Assembly: GCA_964304625.1 (NCBI GenBank)
Contig: OZ199838.1
Location: forward strand, 13,144,001 to 13,208,000
Source of the DNA: Kudoa neothunni
Taxonomy: Eukaryota > Cnidaria
DNA length: 64,000 nucleotides
Reading direction: 5' to 3'
Position 1 is the stretch's first letter. Every line of letters begins with the position of its first letter. Under the pieces are notes generated by a model. The model worked only from the letters and a program-made list of their open reading frames with translations, did not search any database and was not told where the DNA came from. Shown piece by piece: positions 1 through 11,210 of this stretch. Made by a program: the position numbers and the translations under genes.

Positions 1-110
1 TAACGAACAGGAACACACATTCACAGCTAAAAACAGCGCCTTACCGGGGCTGGGACTTGAACTCGCAACCTCAGAGTCACAGTCCGGTGTCCAGACCTCT
101 TGTTATATTT
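1..110 (-). repeat. tRNA-like 3' half, probable SINE fragment
   Basis: Read on the minus strand, about 25-85 resembles the anticodon and T arms of a tRNA: a 7-base anticodon-like loop with GTG in the middle, then a B-box-like GAGTTCAAGTCC. The T stem pairs poorly and I see no D arm or A box upstream, so a working tRNA-His is unlikely. A piece of a tRNA-derived SINE fits better. It runs off the window edge. Confidence 0.45.
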
Positions 111-906
111 TCATCGTCCGTATATGAGTTTATAATTAAAAAGAACCATCTAAAACAACTAATAATGTTAAGTTTTGACTCATCTCTAAATAGCCAATGA
201 ACATTTAGATACTTAAGCTCATTGTAGCACTATTCCTTTGTTTGCGTTAAAAAACTGTCAACCCGCTGTTTTAAAAAATTATCTAAATTATAGGTGGTGA
301 CTTAATAATAAAATTAAATTAAACCATATTAAAAATTTAGAGACTTAAATAAAATTTTTGAACTAAAAAAATAATTTGAGTTAAAAAAGGTTTACCCACA
401 TATTTAACCGATTTCTTTGTATATTAAGTGTATTAACACAAAGCATCGAATTATTAATTTTGGTTGTCCTTAGCTATCAATCCTAGAAATTTTAATGATT
501 TTTTCAAATTAATTTACTCATTCTAAATAGACATATAAATAAGTCCGTTATTCGTTTCCATGGTAACATCATTAATGAATAATACAATGTACATAATTGC
601 TCGAATAAAATTCTGTTATTTATATTGAATTAGACTCAGTTACGAAATAATACAAATAATGACGATGATTAGCTTTCACTACAATCAGAATATTATCCGT
701 AATAGTGAAAACCTAGAATAATATATTTTTACTCCGGTGTCATGTTGTGAGCTATCATCAACGTGTTTTTTGAATAGCCCATCAACTTGTGTAAAAAATA
801 ATGTTGGCTCAAAAGTTGAAAACACTGTGTTATGGGATTAATTACTTTATAATTCTTATCGTTGAAACTAATTGTTTTAGCGAATCAAACAATTAATTGT
901 ATCTAA
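111..906. other. no gene seen
   Basis: AT-rich sequence with scattered stops in all frames. I see no coding exon, RNA gene or recognisable element here. Confidence 0.5.
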
Positions 907-1191
907 TCAACAAATACAATTAATAATTACTAATCCAATTATATTTCTAAAATAATGAGTAGACCCCAGATTGTTTCGATTGTTCACTATAACAATTGAA
1001 TCTTGGAATATATGTTGTTGAACGATTAAATACAAAGGGAGCAACAATGGCTCAATTAATCCATTCATAATTATTACTGCAAAAAGGACACATCCATAAT
1101 TTACAATATTATATTTTGCACAGTTAAATGGTTGTTTAAAGAGAAATGGCTCGAGTGAAGCAAAGTAATAGAGTAAAAAGAAATTTCTCAA
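907..1191 (-). CDS. membrane-protein exon, weakly RFT1-like
   Basis: An open stretch of about 94 codons, with an acceptor-like TTATAG just upstream on the minus strand. It encodes hydrophobic segments: a NLRNFFLLYY-like start, an E-P-F motif, then Y-G-x-VLF followed by a long apolar helix containing a second EP pair. The order N-x-R...LLY...E-x-F then Y...VLF...EP resembles the N-terminal third of RFT1, the ER lipid-linked oligosaccharide protein, but roughly 40 residues expected between the two motifs are missing. I found no convincing flanking exons. It could be one exon of a diverged gene, a gene scrap or chance. Confidence 0.25.
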   Translation of the reverse strand: MRNFFLLYYFASLEPFLFKQPFNCAKYNIVNYGCVLFAVIIMNGLIEPLLLPLYLIVQQHIFQDSIVIVNNRNNLGSTHYFRNIIGLVIINCIC

Positions 1192-2383
1192 ATTACCTAT
1201 AACATATTTTTTTACATTTTAATTAAGTAAGAGAGGAGTTTAATTATAATTTATCTACATTTTATTTAGACAGCATAGCCAGTTTAAAGGAGTGTGTTGA
1301 TTAATTGTTGTGTAATAGTGGGTGTCGATTTGCTCAGAATCGACAATTGAGGATATAATTTAGTCATGAAGATAGAATGGCACTCAACATGCCCTTCATA
1401 AGCGGGAATTAATTGCAATAAAGATTAAAAATATTAAATAAAAGGGGCGAAATGATGCGTGACCAAAATTTAAACTTTTGGGGACACAATAAGATTTACC
1501 CAATAAAGCAATTGAATAGGTATAACGAATTTAGCTTGTTTTCAACCGAAAATGGATAATTTTCACAAATAAATTTTCTCAAACAAATCATTAGTGGATG
1601 ATATATATTTTAGCGGCCAACATTATAAGTAGATTGAAAAATTGGGCCATTAAAAATAATCCACTTTAATCTAATTAAACTTATTAACCAGTAACATTGT
1701 TGTTGGTTGTAGGAAATTGGTATCTCCGAACCATGGATAAAAATTCAACAAATAAACAATTGATTTAATAGAAAAAAAAAGAATATCTAAAAGAATTCGT
1801 TATCACAGCTAGGTTAATTGAATAATCCGAGAGTAACCAATATCTTGTGGATATATTGAAAACAGTTTATTATATTTTCGGCGCACTGTGTATTATTGGG
1901 TAGATCCGATAAAAGTTGTAGTAAATTCACGGCTATGCCAATTAATTTTCAAAAATAAATTTCTTTTGATAGAATAATTAAAATATTATGAGATGGCTGG
2001 TTGAAAATGGCCGATATATGATAACTAAAATATTCAATGCCATCATAGATGTGCATTGTTCAATGTTGATAAACTATCAATGTAGTACACTTGGATAAAT
2101 AGTTTACAATGTGAATCCATCAAATTAAATATATTATCAAATAAATTAAACAATAGAACAAATTGATAACTATGGTTGGTAGATATAAATGTTATACAGT
2201 TGAAATAGATTAGAAAGATAGCCGATTTGAGTCTCCAAGCGTATTATTGGATAACAAAGAAATTCACGGTTTCATTCATATGACAACTGTTTATCAACTC
2301 AAAGCTTAATTGAATAATTTAACAAAGGTTATTATCAGCCATTTTGATATTTTAGATTTTAAATTTTACTGTTGGATCAGTGT
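1192..2383. other. no gene seen
   Basis: AT-rich intergenic sequence upstream of the CCCH gene. It probably holds that gene's promoter, but no motif stands out. Confidence 0.4.
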
Positions 2384-3338
2384 ATGGCCAAGATGTCGGG
2401 TTATTACGATCGAATTGGTGAATCAACTAAACCATTACATTTAGATGTGTACAAAATTGAAAATTTTAATGGTTCTATACCATGTTCAGCTATAAGCAGT
2501 TTGTTGGATGCCATAAAAAAGTCCAATGATACTTTGAGCCCATCAAAAAAGGTGGCACCTAAAAATGGTATCATCCCTAACATCAATAAAAACAAAAATA
2601 GCAACGCTGAGAGCTGTTTTCACTGCGCTATCCATTCCACTAACAGAACCGCTACGAACCGAACCAGTAGTGGTTATGATGACAACTTTTTCGAGGTTCT
2701 TTCTCTGTCGGGGTTGAAATCAAGGTCTATATCCAATTTGGAAACGTTGAAAAGCAACCAATTCCACAACCAAAGAAATATCATCAGTAGTGGAGTTGTC
2801 GATGCTATAAATGACGAAAATGATTTCGCCTGGTTCCAACCTGGAATCTCACACGAAAGCACCTCCATAAAAACTTCCTATAACAACAGTATATTCAACC
2901 CTTACAAACATCATAATCATAGCGCTCTCTCATGCAATGATGAGGTATTTTTCACCGAAAATGAAGACGAATTAATCGAACCAAAAACACCTACCAGCGC
3001 CAATCTATTACCCCCCTTCACCTCAACCACCATTACTATCGTCACCAAAACTTACCAGCAATGTTTTCACTATTAAACGTGATCCCAAATATAAAACTGA
3101 ACTATGCCGCAACTATGAACAGACTAAAAAATGCAACTATGGTAGGAAGTGCCAATTCGCCCATGGTATCCTTGAACTTAAAATTATCGAACGTCATCCC
3201 AACTACAAAACTAAGCCTTGTATCGCCTACCATCTTGATGGCATCTGTAACTATGGTAAGCGATGCAATTTCATTCACGATGAAATTCCTGTCTATATCA
3301 ACAAGTATACTACTTCGCATTGTTCAAAAGTAACGTAA
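2384..3338 (+). CDS. tandem CCCH zinc-finger protein (TIS11/tristetraprolin family)
   Basis: RNA-binding protein of the TTP/ZFP36 type, a family that binds AU-rich 3' UTR elements and promotes mRNA deadenylation in the cytoplasm. The last third carries two fingers, each introduced by a Y-K-T-[EK] lead-in: YKTELC...C...C...H from about 3090 and YKTKPC...C...C...H from about 3198, both C-x8-C-x5-C-x3-H, the family hallmark. The roughly 210 residues before are Ser/Asn-rich and low in structure. The first in-frame ATG is at 2384; the frame is open a few codons further upstream without a start. The fingers lie one frame away from the N-terminal part, and the switch falls at or near a C6 run (3011-3016). 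Deleting one base there, or a splice I could not find, joins them into about 317 residues. No GT..AG pair in correct phase was found, so an assembly indel is most likely. A polyadenylation signal follows closely. Confidence 0.82.
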
Positions 3339-3361
3339 GAATTATATTATTATAGAGTTTC

Positions 3362-3367
3362 AATAAA
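3362..3367 (+). terminator. polyadenylation signal AATAAA
   Basis: Canonical AATAAA starting 24 bases past the stop codon of the CCCH zinc-finger gene. Confidence 0.6.
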
Positions 3368-4531
3368 ATCCAAGTCTACAAACTGAACCAAGCACTTTTT
3401 TGTTTTCTATTATTTGTCGTATTAATTTGTTTAACTATAAAAATATTGAATATTAACTGTTTAAATTGGTTACATAAATAATAAATTTACATGCTTTCAA
3501 GTGTTACATTTTCAAGTATGTTTATTGGAGGTTTTCTTTGCGTGTTGTTGGATTTGTGAGGTAGATTAGATTTGATAGCTTTTCTATTGATTCCAACTCT
3601 TTCTCTAAGGTTTTGTCCTAATGTATGAATTTAATAATTTAATTCGACAAATGAAATTCACCTTAAACCAACTATGTGTGATTATCTTGTTAATGGAGAG
3701 TCTTTTTGAAGGTTCAACCACTATCAATCCTCGTATGAAATTCTTAACTAAAATACTTATGTTAATATAGTTTTAGTTTGGTTTGGTGACAGTTGGTGAG
3801 AAAAATTTTCGATCAAAAGACCACATAGTTAAATTTTATTGATAGTTTAGGGTTCTTTAACAAGCATTTTTCATACATATAATATAAATTGCAGCATATA
3901 ATACAGGAATATTCAAATTTTTTGGTTTGTAAAACAGATCTTTTCTCTTGTTGGAAAATCTAATAACCCCTGACCTATAAATGTGTTAATATTCGTTAAA
4001 AATTTGAGTCTGGTGGATTTTAAGGTGTTAGACTGTAATTCTAAATTATGGCTGAATTTTCATCCAAACAAAATCAGTAAAATGTGTCTTGGTTTTAGTA
4101 TTATTTCGCTAATAAATTGCCTTATCCATCATCCGCACCATTAAAAATAAATTATGCCATATTTGTGACGTATGTAATGGATTTAACGTAATTTTTAAAT
4201 CATATAAGTACAAAATATAGATATTATTATTTTTAAATTATTACATAACATAATTATAGCTGTAATGCGGTTAGTTAATGTTTTTCTTGTAAAAATAAAA
4301 AATATAAAACCAAATCAACCTTGATTTTTTCAAATTTTCTTGGAATATCTAAAGATGACTGCTGATCTATAATTATTTTTTGTACTAAAAAATTTATAAA
4401 CTAAAAATAAACATTCAATATTTATACAATAATTTATGACTAAATATTTTCGTTATAAATGGTTAAATTATGCTAGATATTCTTATCGGATATTATTTTC
4501 AGCGTGCGTATGACAAATGTTACAACTTTTG
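3368..4531. other. no gene seen
   Basis: AT-rich; nothing recognisable before the hAT element begins. Confidence 0.45.
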
Positions 4532-4539
4532 TTCTAAGT

Positions 4540-6401
4540 CAGTGTTTCCCAACCTGGTGGCGACGCCCCTCCAGTGGGCTTGAAAAAATTTTGGAAAGTT
4601 AACTTAGTGGATCTGGTGTGATGCGGAAAATCCTAAGCATTGACGTGACATGCATTATGGTGAGATCATTGGACAGTGGGGCGCACTTTCGAATAAATAC
4701 CTCGACCTTGTTTATTCTTAAATGACAATTAATATCATAAAACAATACCGAAAGTAATGACTAATTATATAAACATAAATAATAACATTTAAAATGATCT
4801 TTACTCGAAGAGAAGCAGAATTATTTTAACCCTCTAATCCACTTAAAATCGACTTCCACCTCTTTCTTATGGGCTTTAGGGTAAAAAATACCCCAGACTT
4901 TTTTTTATTTCGTATGCAAGAAAAAAATGTAATTTTTTGAAATTATACGAAAGAGAATAAATTTATTGTCGTAACCAGTTGAAAATAAATGAATTAAGTC
5001 TATAGTAATCCTTGTAATCCTACGATATCTAACCTCGTTAAAAAATCGTCGTACTAATTTATAGAAAATGTAGAGTTTTTTATTGCGAATCACAGAAAAT
5101 TTTTTTTTCCATAAATATGACAATATAGTTAATTGTTTAACCCTAATCCACACGGTGGGGGTCAAAATGACCCCCAGCCGGTTTAATCTACATTTTTCTC
5201 AATGCACGCTTTATGAAAACAATTTATTTCCAATTAAAATTATTATAATTATAATCATAACTATTTTCCAAAATTTTAGATCAAAAATTTTTATATACAT
5301 TTAAAATCACACTACATTAAAAATTACGTGACCCTCATCTTTTTATTAAAAACTCTGAATAGTTTTATGATAGAAGATTACATAGCGTATTGGGGGGGGG
5401 GGGATATTTTAATGTTGCATAAAATGTATAAATCTTATAAACTGGTGTTTAGCAGATACGAAAAAATTACATCTTTAATCATGCGCGAGACAACATATTC
5501 CAAATTTGTGAAAAAACATTTTATTCAAATTAAAACATTAATAAAGTCATGTATTGAGATAAAAAATAATTTGAATTATATCAAAAGTTTATTAGATTAT
5601 ATAATCATATTATTAAAACAACCATGCATGCTTTATTTTGGACGTTGAATCATTAACTTATTTCCATCTGCAGATGGAGAGAAACATTGTTAATTTATTA
5701 TCTATATTAGAATATCAATTGATGTATGATTATTTTGAGCAATTATTCACACTGTCAATAAGTCACATTTATCCATTTTTATGTCATTTTTAAATGGATG
5801 GATTTACAATAAATAACAGTCAATTTAATATTTTAGAAATTTATTAAAAATCCTAAATTAGTGTGGGATTAATAGCAAGATACTACTTCTACAGGTTGTT
5901 TGCAGGGTACAATGGATTCCGAATAGTCTGAAAAAATCGTAAATTTTGAAGAAACCGTTGATAACCCCTGCGTTAGAGGGTTAATCCCAATCTCGTCCTC
6001 ATTTATAATCGTGATTTCCTCTGTTTTTGGTTTAACCAATAATAATATTGATTAATTTTCTATCTATCTATATATCTAGATTGTTTGTTTTTGGATTGAA
6101 AGCCTTGCCAATTGCAAATTTGATTCCAAGACTTTAACTTACGACTGTTTTTGACGAAGTGAGGAATTAAGGATGCCAATTTTTAAGTTCCATAGATTGA
6201 TTACGTTAGATTTTTTCAAATACATTTTATTGAGAAACGAATTATATTTTAACCACTTACTAATTTTAATGTGATATGAAACTTTATTTAAAGTTTTAAG
6301 CAGTTTAAATTAAAAAATAAATACTTTTGAACAAGATGAGGACACGAAGCTGTTCTCCAAGAAAAAGTAAGGCGCGATATAAAAAAGGTTGGGAAACACG
6401 G
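4540..6401. mobile_element. non-autonomous hAT element
   Basis: Left end CAGTGTTTCCCAACC and right end GGTTGGGAAACACGG are inverted copies of each other, typical of hAT (Charlie/Buster-like) tips. The 8 bases outside each end, ttctaagt (4532-4539) and atctaatt (6402-6409), match at 6 of 8, as expected for an aged 8-bp hAT target duplication. No hAT transposase is left. A piggyBac-type MITE sits inside. Confidence 0.75.
4830..5980. mobile_element. piggyBac-type MITE nested in the hAT element
   Basis: Bounded by TTAA at 4826-4829 and 5981-5984, the piggyBac target signature, with short inverted tips CCCTCTAA / TTAGAGGG. An inner motif at about 5131-5177 repeats the tip (CCCTAATCC) and is followed by a palindrome GGGGGTCAAAATGACCCCC. 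No transposase is visible. A run of 12 G lies at 5392-5403. It is younger than the hAT element it interrupts. Confidence 0.7.
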
Positions 6402-6665
6402 ATCTAATTGATATTATCAGCCCCATTTCTACTTTTAATGAAGTTTGGGATGCAAACTTTAAAATTTTAAAGATTAATCAGTTTATTAAGTAAAATTATT
6501 TCAATATAAATAAACAATTAAACATTTTAATAAAATACCAAACCTATTATATAGCGATGAAAATCAACAATCGACAAATAGTGTTTAGTTTACTATTTAA
6601 ATATGTTTGATCTTGAGACTTTTCCATTAAAAAAATAAAAAACTCAATAATCCCATCACCCATTA

Positions 6666-9600
6666 CTAGACAAACTTGGAATTTTGCGCTAATTTTTTAT
6701 ATGGTATACCAGTTCTACTGACGTAATTCCATCGTAGAGAATTAAACAGTTTATGTTTATTTTCCACCTGTCCTTTTATATTGTGGTCTGTAGAATAAGG
6801 AAAATAACCCGATATTCTAAAAAAAATAAATTCTTCACATGAGGTCAATTTATTACAGCACATAAGTAACAACACCAATCGACCAATAATCAGCTGTATA
6901 ATTGTATCGAGGTTTGATCCAAGACTCGGGGGCGCTGTACGCTTTAGTGCCAGCTGCTTTAGTAAAATAGCCGTCTGATGTGAACTCTTTTGAAAATCCA
7001 AAATCACAAAGTTTAATCTTAAAATTATTGCTATAACGCATCCAATTTGAAACAGATTTCAATTACTTGGGGATATCCAGACTCTGATGTTATTTTGCTA
7101 AGAAGAATGTTTTCCGGCTTAATATCAAAATGTGCAATTGATATACCATGCAGATATTCAACTGCCTTCGCCAACTATTTTGAGTTATATCAACAGGAGA
7201 TAAATGTTTCTACTGATAAATAATGCACTTGGCACATTCTTCTCCTAAGTGACCAACATATTTCCCCATCACATAGCTTAACAAATCAGCTTCCATCCGT
7301 TCCATGATGTAATATATCTATATTTAACTAATTATAAATGGAGATATTAGTTGCTTACATAATTATAAGTTTCCACGAGTCGATACATACCAGTAATAGC
7401 TGGGAAGGATAATCTCTTTGTTAGAGATTAGAATATCAAACATTGGAATATACGATACTTTATTCAGGTTGTATTCATTTAGGAACTGAAGATGGGTGGT
7501 TTTTTTGTATTTTGATTTTTCAATTACTTTAACGGCAATCACCTTATTTTCAAATTTATCAAGACCTATCAATAAAAATAAGTTTTATCCATTAAAAATT
7601 TTTGTGTGAATAGTTAATATTTGAAAATTAATTTTAAAATATCATAGTAGATATTTTAGAAATACCAATTTTTTTATAATAAAAGTTGAATTCAATAAAC
7701 TACCTGAGTATACAGTTCCATATTGACCAGACCCTAAAACTTTTTCTTTTTCAACTTGAAAAAACAATCCAAACAGCTAAGAAACGGTCGTAAGACATTA
7801 TGTATACAAATATTAAACTAACTTCTTCATTGACGACTGATTCTAGAAGCGATGAATCCATTTTTTCAACTGCCTCTAAAATCGAATAATAATTTCAACA
7901 AAAAGAAACAAAAAACAACTTTGATAAATTTTATTATAAGCAACAATTTCTGCTAAAAAATCTGTCCATTGCTGACATACATCGTACATTTTGTTGCTGA
8001 ATTCAACGTTTTGATTAACGTTCTCATATGTATTCTCACATTCATCTCTCAGAGTAAATCCGCATATGAAATTAAGGTTTTGGTTGGTTTCTATCGTGAA
8101 AATTTGTTGGAAATCTTCATCTATTGGCGAATAATGCTTAGTAAATGTTTTTATGTTTATTATATTTCTATTTGAAACGGTCTATGTAAAAATGCCTTAT
8201 TTTTTAACACAACTATTATAGTCTACCAGTAAAACGTCCATATCTACGATATTATTGTAGATAATAAGGTTGGATTCATCGAAGCACCAATAGTGGTGTG
8301 AAATCTATCCAAATAAATCAAAATGATCTACCATAGTTGTTCACATTAATTTATTGAATGATTACTTTAATGTCTCCTTCAACGTAGTAGAACATCATGG
8401 ACTGATGGATAATTTTTTTATAGTTTTTCTCAACTGATGTAAGGATATTGTCAAAACGGCAAAGCTTGAGTAGATCAGTGGAGGAAATGTTATCAGCTAG
8501 AATAAATTTAAATTGGGTACTCTGGAGCGTAACAACTACAATTTTTGGATAAGGAAGCGCCAACGGCAGGGTCGGGAAGAGTGGTCCCTATGTGGGGTCG
8601 AAGTGATCGGTAGCCCAACTCTACACTGCTCTTGTATGTGGAAAACATTGGATCATCGAAATCAATTTTATCTTTTTGGCATCTTTTCGTAAGTAGTAAA
8701 GCGCACACCGTGTGGTAATAAGATTTGCATTCTAATTATTCGAATTAGTCCCCCATGATTGTAGTTTGTAATTTTACTTGTGCAGCAAAATCCTTCCTTG
8801 TGTTTGTAAATCTAGGTAGAAAATAGGAAAACAACTATTTATACTGAACACTGATGTTTAATTACAAGTTGAAAACAATAATAACAAGTTTTTCGTTGCT
8901 TAAATTTGAACTGTAGAAGAGTATGGCCATTTTTTATTTGAATGCATTCGTCTTGGGTGTCTGGTCGTAGAGTGCAACTGCCCTTCACACTCCTATAGTT
9001 ATTTTTATAAAGATTCAATCATGTAAAATTACATAAAGACTGAACTCTTTCTTGATTTAAAAAGAGAAAGGTGTTTTTTAAGAGTTGAACGCCTGCTGAA
9101 TTTCGAGCTGATCCCTGTGATTTTTCTATCCAGAGGGTCTCGTGTAATGGCCTTTTGGATGGCCTCACTCATTCCCTCGTAACTACGTTTAAGCTCGAGA
9201 TTTTTCAGACAAACCCTATCTATCCTTCTTGCACAACATCTGTGAAATATATTCTTGCATCCTAACGAGATCAGCGGTTACCAAAAACAATCCCTCTTAT
9301 TAATACCAATGGGAAAGGTTACCTTTGCAAACCATAGCAATATTTTTTGTTATGGTGAAATTAGTTCCACACAAGTCACAATTCAAGTTATCTTTCATTT
9401 CAATTTCTATAAAATCATGCACTTCTACCTGATTATACGAGGTGTATTCATCTAAATTCAAATAATTTGTGAAAATTATCTGAACAACCCTCACCACCAT
9501 TTTAAAATTTTCTATTAGTACCAATCATTAAAAATCACTTTTTTTATTTACTTATTCTCCTTTACTATGATATTATGATACATAAATTTGCAACACATTA

Positions 9601-10042
9601 AATATCAAGTATCATTGGAGGTTGCCAACAATTTAACTTATGAATAGAATCATAATCAAAGCTATTACCCACAAAGACTATCTCAATAGCTGTCTTTTTT
9701 TCAAGATCAGACAGTTTTCTTATAACTCTCAATAAATTTTCTGAAGAATAATCATGTTTCATAAGGAATATCGGCGAAAGTAATGACACATTTATATCCT
9801 ACAACTACTGATTATTTAGTGTTTATTATAATAAAAGACACATTGATTCGTAGGAAATCTTTTGCCAAATTTAATAAATCATCAATATTTGTGGGCTTAA
9901 TGTTATAGCACCCGTTGAGTTTGCCGTAGTTAAGTCGAACTTGTAAATAGGTTGTGTGGTCAGCAAGCGCTTGATCGGGTTGGCCAGATAACCCCGAGGA
10001 ATTGCTTTTCCTGGAAGACATCCCCTTAGCTTTAGACCTCAT
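6666..10042 (-). CDS. PRKD: protein kinase D-like Ser/Thr kinase
   Basis: Diacylglycerol-responsive CaMK-group kinase, cytosol to Golgi/plasma membrane in the family. At least 17 short exons, reconstructed from 10042 down: 10042-9842 and 9798-9669 give a ubiquitin-like domain (KHDYSSENLLRVI matches the PKD N-terminus). 9451-9323 and 9261-9033 give C1a (H...C-x2-C...C-x2-C-x4-H-x2-C). 8992-8866, 8811-8778 and 8731-about 8650 give C1b (GHTLLQF...GFCCTKCKSYYHTVC). The end of about 8520-8366, then 8304-8214 and 8120-7920, give a PH domain (HYWCFDES...QQWTDFL). 7875-7823, 7776-7704, 7565-7387, 7317-about 7200, 7174-7067, 7017-6857 and 6816-6666 give the kinase: GSGQYG loop, AVK lysine, AHFDIKPEN catalytic loop (non-RD, as in PKD), DFG, SAPE. 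The two activation-loop serines of PKD are not evident. The join near 7175-7200 has no canonical in-frame splice, and the C-lobe stops early with no HPW motif, so the 3' end may be missing or decayed. The exon around 8650-8530 is also unresolved. Confidence 0.83.
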
Positions 10043-10455
10043 ATCGACTTAAACTAATATAATTTTATTTCTACAATTTAACTTAGGCAACCAATGCCAC
10101 ATAAGAAATGATAATCTGTTTAATAGCGTTTTCATATGCTTCCCAGTTAAAATTCTGTTCCTCATACCATTTACAGCATTATTTTACAACTTGATATACA
10201 AAAATGGTATCTAATCTATCTAATAACTCGACTCTTTATCCTAAAATCATTAGTAAACCTAACATATTAATTGTTTTCCGTCATAAGATGAGAAACATCT
10301 TACTTACTCAAAAGCTCAAAAAATCAATTTATTCTCAATGTAAAAACCAAATTCCATAACTCAAATAGCATAAGACAGAAACGCGTGTTATAAAAGTAAA
10401 CAGCAGTAAGCGATCAGAATAAAGAAACAGGGCTAATAATCCATCTCCAAGACAG
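10043..10455. other. gap between TMED10 and PKD
   Basis: About 410 bases between the stop of the TMED10-like gene and the start of the PKD gene, both on the minus strand. It must contain TMED10 3' UTR and the PKD promoter. No clear signal is visible. Confidence 0.4.
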
Positions 10456-11202
10456 TTAAATAACTTTCTTCTTTTTGAGGAATTTTTTGATGTAGAAATA
10501 TTCAATAAAACATATAATAACCATAACCACGCAAATAAAAATTGTAAATCTCATTATTCGATTGGCGGAAGACTCTAAATACATTTCTATAAAGATGCAA
10601 ACCAAAAACAAACCATTTTACCAAACAATGTCTCAAATTGTTTTTCTCTCTCGTTCAAATCAAGAAACATTGAAGTGAGTTGATGCGAATAATTGTTGAG
10701 AAGTGCAAGTTTCAAATTCAGCACATGAGTATCATCTTCGGACAGCTAATAAATCGTATATTTCAAAAGTATCAGATGCGCAAAATCACTTGTTTTGATT
10801 GCGCAGCGATATTTTCCAATTCTTTGCTATCATCCCACTCAAGCTGCACTTTTATGGGTATTCTGGAACCGACATCGCTTTTCGCATCAAAACATATCTT
10901 AACAGAACCATATTTTTGCATGAAAAATGAGATATAATCCTTGGCTTTGTTTTTTCGGTAAAACAGCACATTTTCATGTTTGTCAGTAATCTGTTGGGTA
11001 GCTTATAAAAAAGTTATTAAATAACAAATACTTTCACTTCAAGTTCGACATTTTTTACACCGTCAACATAATAACTTCCTTTCACATTTGATGAAGGAAT
11101 CAGTTCGTTTAAACATGTGGGTATGTGCGAAGGAACAAGCAGATTGAACGTGTGTGAGGATTCTATCCAAATATTTAATAACAACACTCCAAGCACCAAC
11201 AT
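10456..11202 (-). CDS. TMED10: p24-delta / TMED10-like cargo receptor
   Basis: Type I membrane protein of the emp24/gp25L/p24 family, a COPI/COPII vesicle cargo receptor cycling between ER and Golgi. Four exons: 11202-11032, 10990-10790, 10745-10622 and 10586-10456. Introns are 41, 44 and 35 nt. They join without frame conflict to 208 residues, close to the family's usual 200-220. Signal peptide MLVLGVLLLNIWI, then a GOLD domain with the two expected cysteines, a stretch KICFDAKS...RIP matching TMED10 (EVCFESKGTGRIP), a coiled-coil stalk, one transmembrane helix near the C-terminus, and a tail KKFLKKKKVI. The tail has the dilysine KKxx ER-retrieval signal and an F-based coat-binding motif. 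An in-frame stop lies seven codons upstream of the ATG, which fixes the start. The next gene begins 8 bp away in the other direction. Confidence 0.9.
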
Positions 11203-11210
11203 CCTTCGAG
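11203..11210. promoter_or_regulatory. 8-bp spacer between divergent start codons
   Basis: Only 8 bases separate the TMED10-like ATG (minus) from the SRR1-like ATG (plus). Any shared promoter must lie within transcribed or coding sequence, or the mRNAs must overlap. There is no room for two conventional 5' UTRs. Confidence 0.5.

Noticed and set aside
2404-2868. Minus-strand open frames opposite the CCCH gene
   Set aside because: They are antisense shadows; the plus strand carries a clear domain-bearing protein in this interval.
10680-11202. First read as an arrestin-fold protein
   Set aside because: Once the exons were joined, the KICFDAKS...RIP motif, C-terminal membrane helix and KKxx tail fit p24/TMED10 far better.
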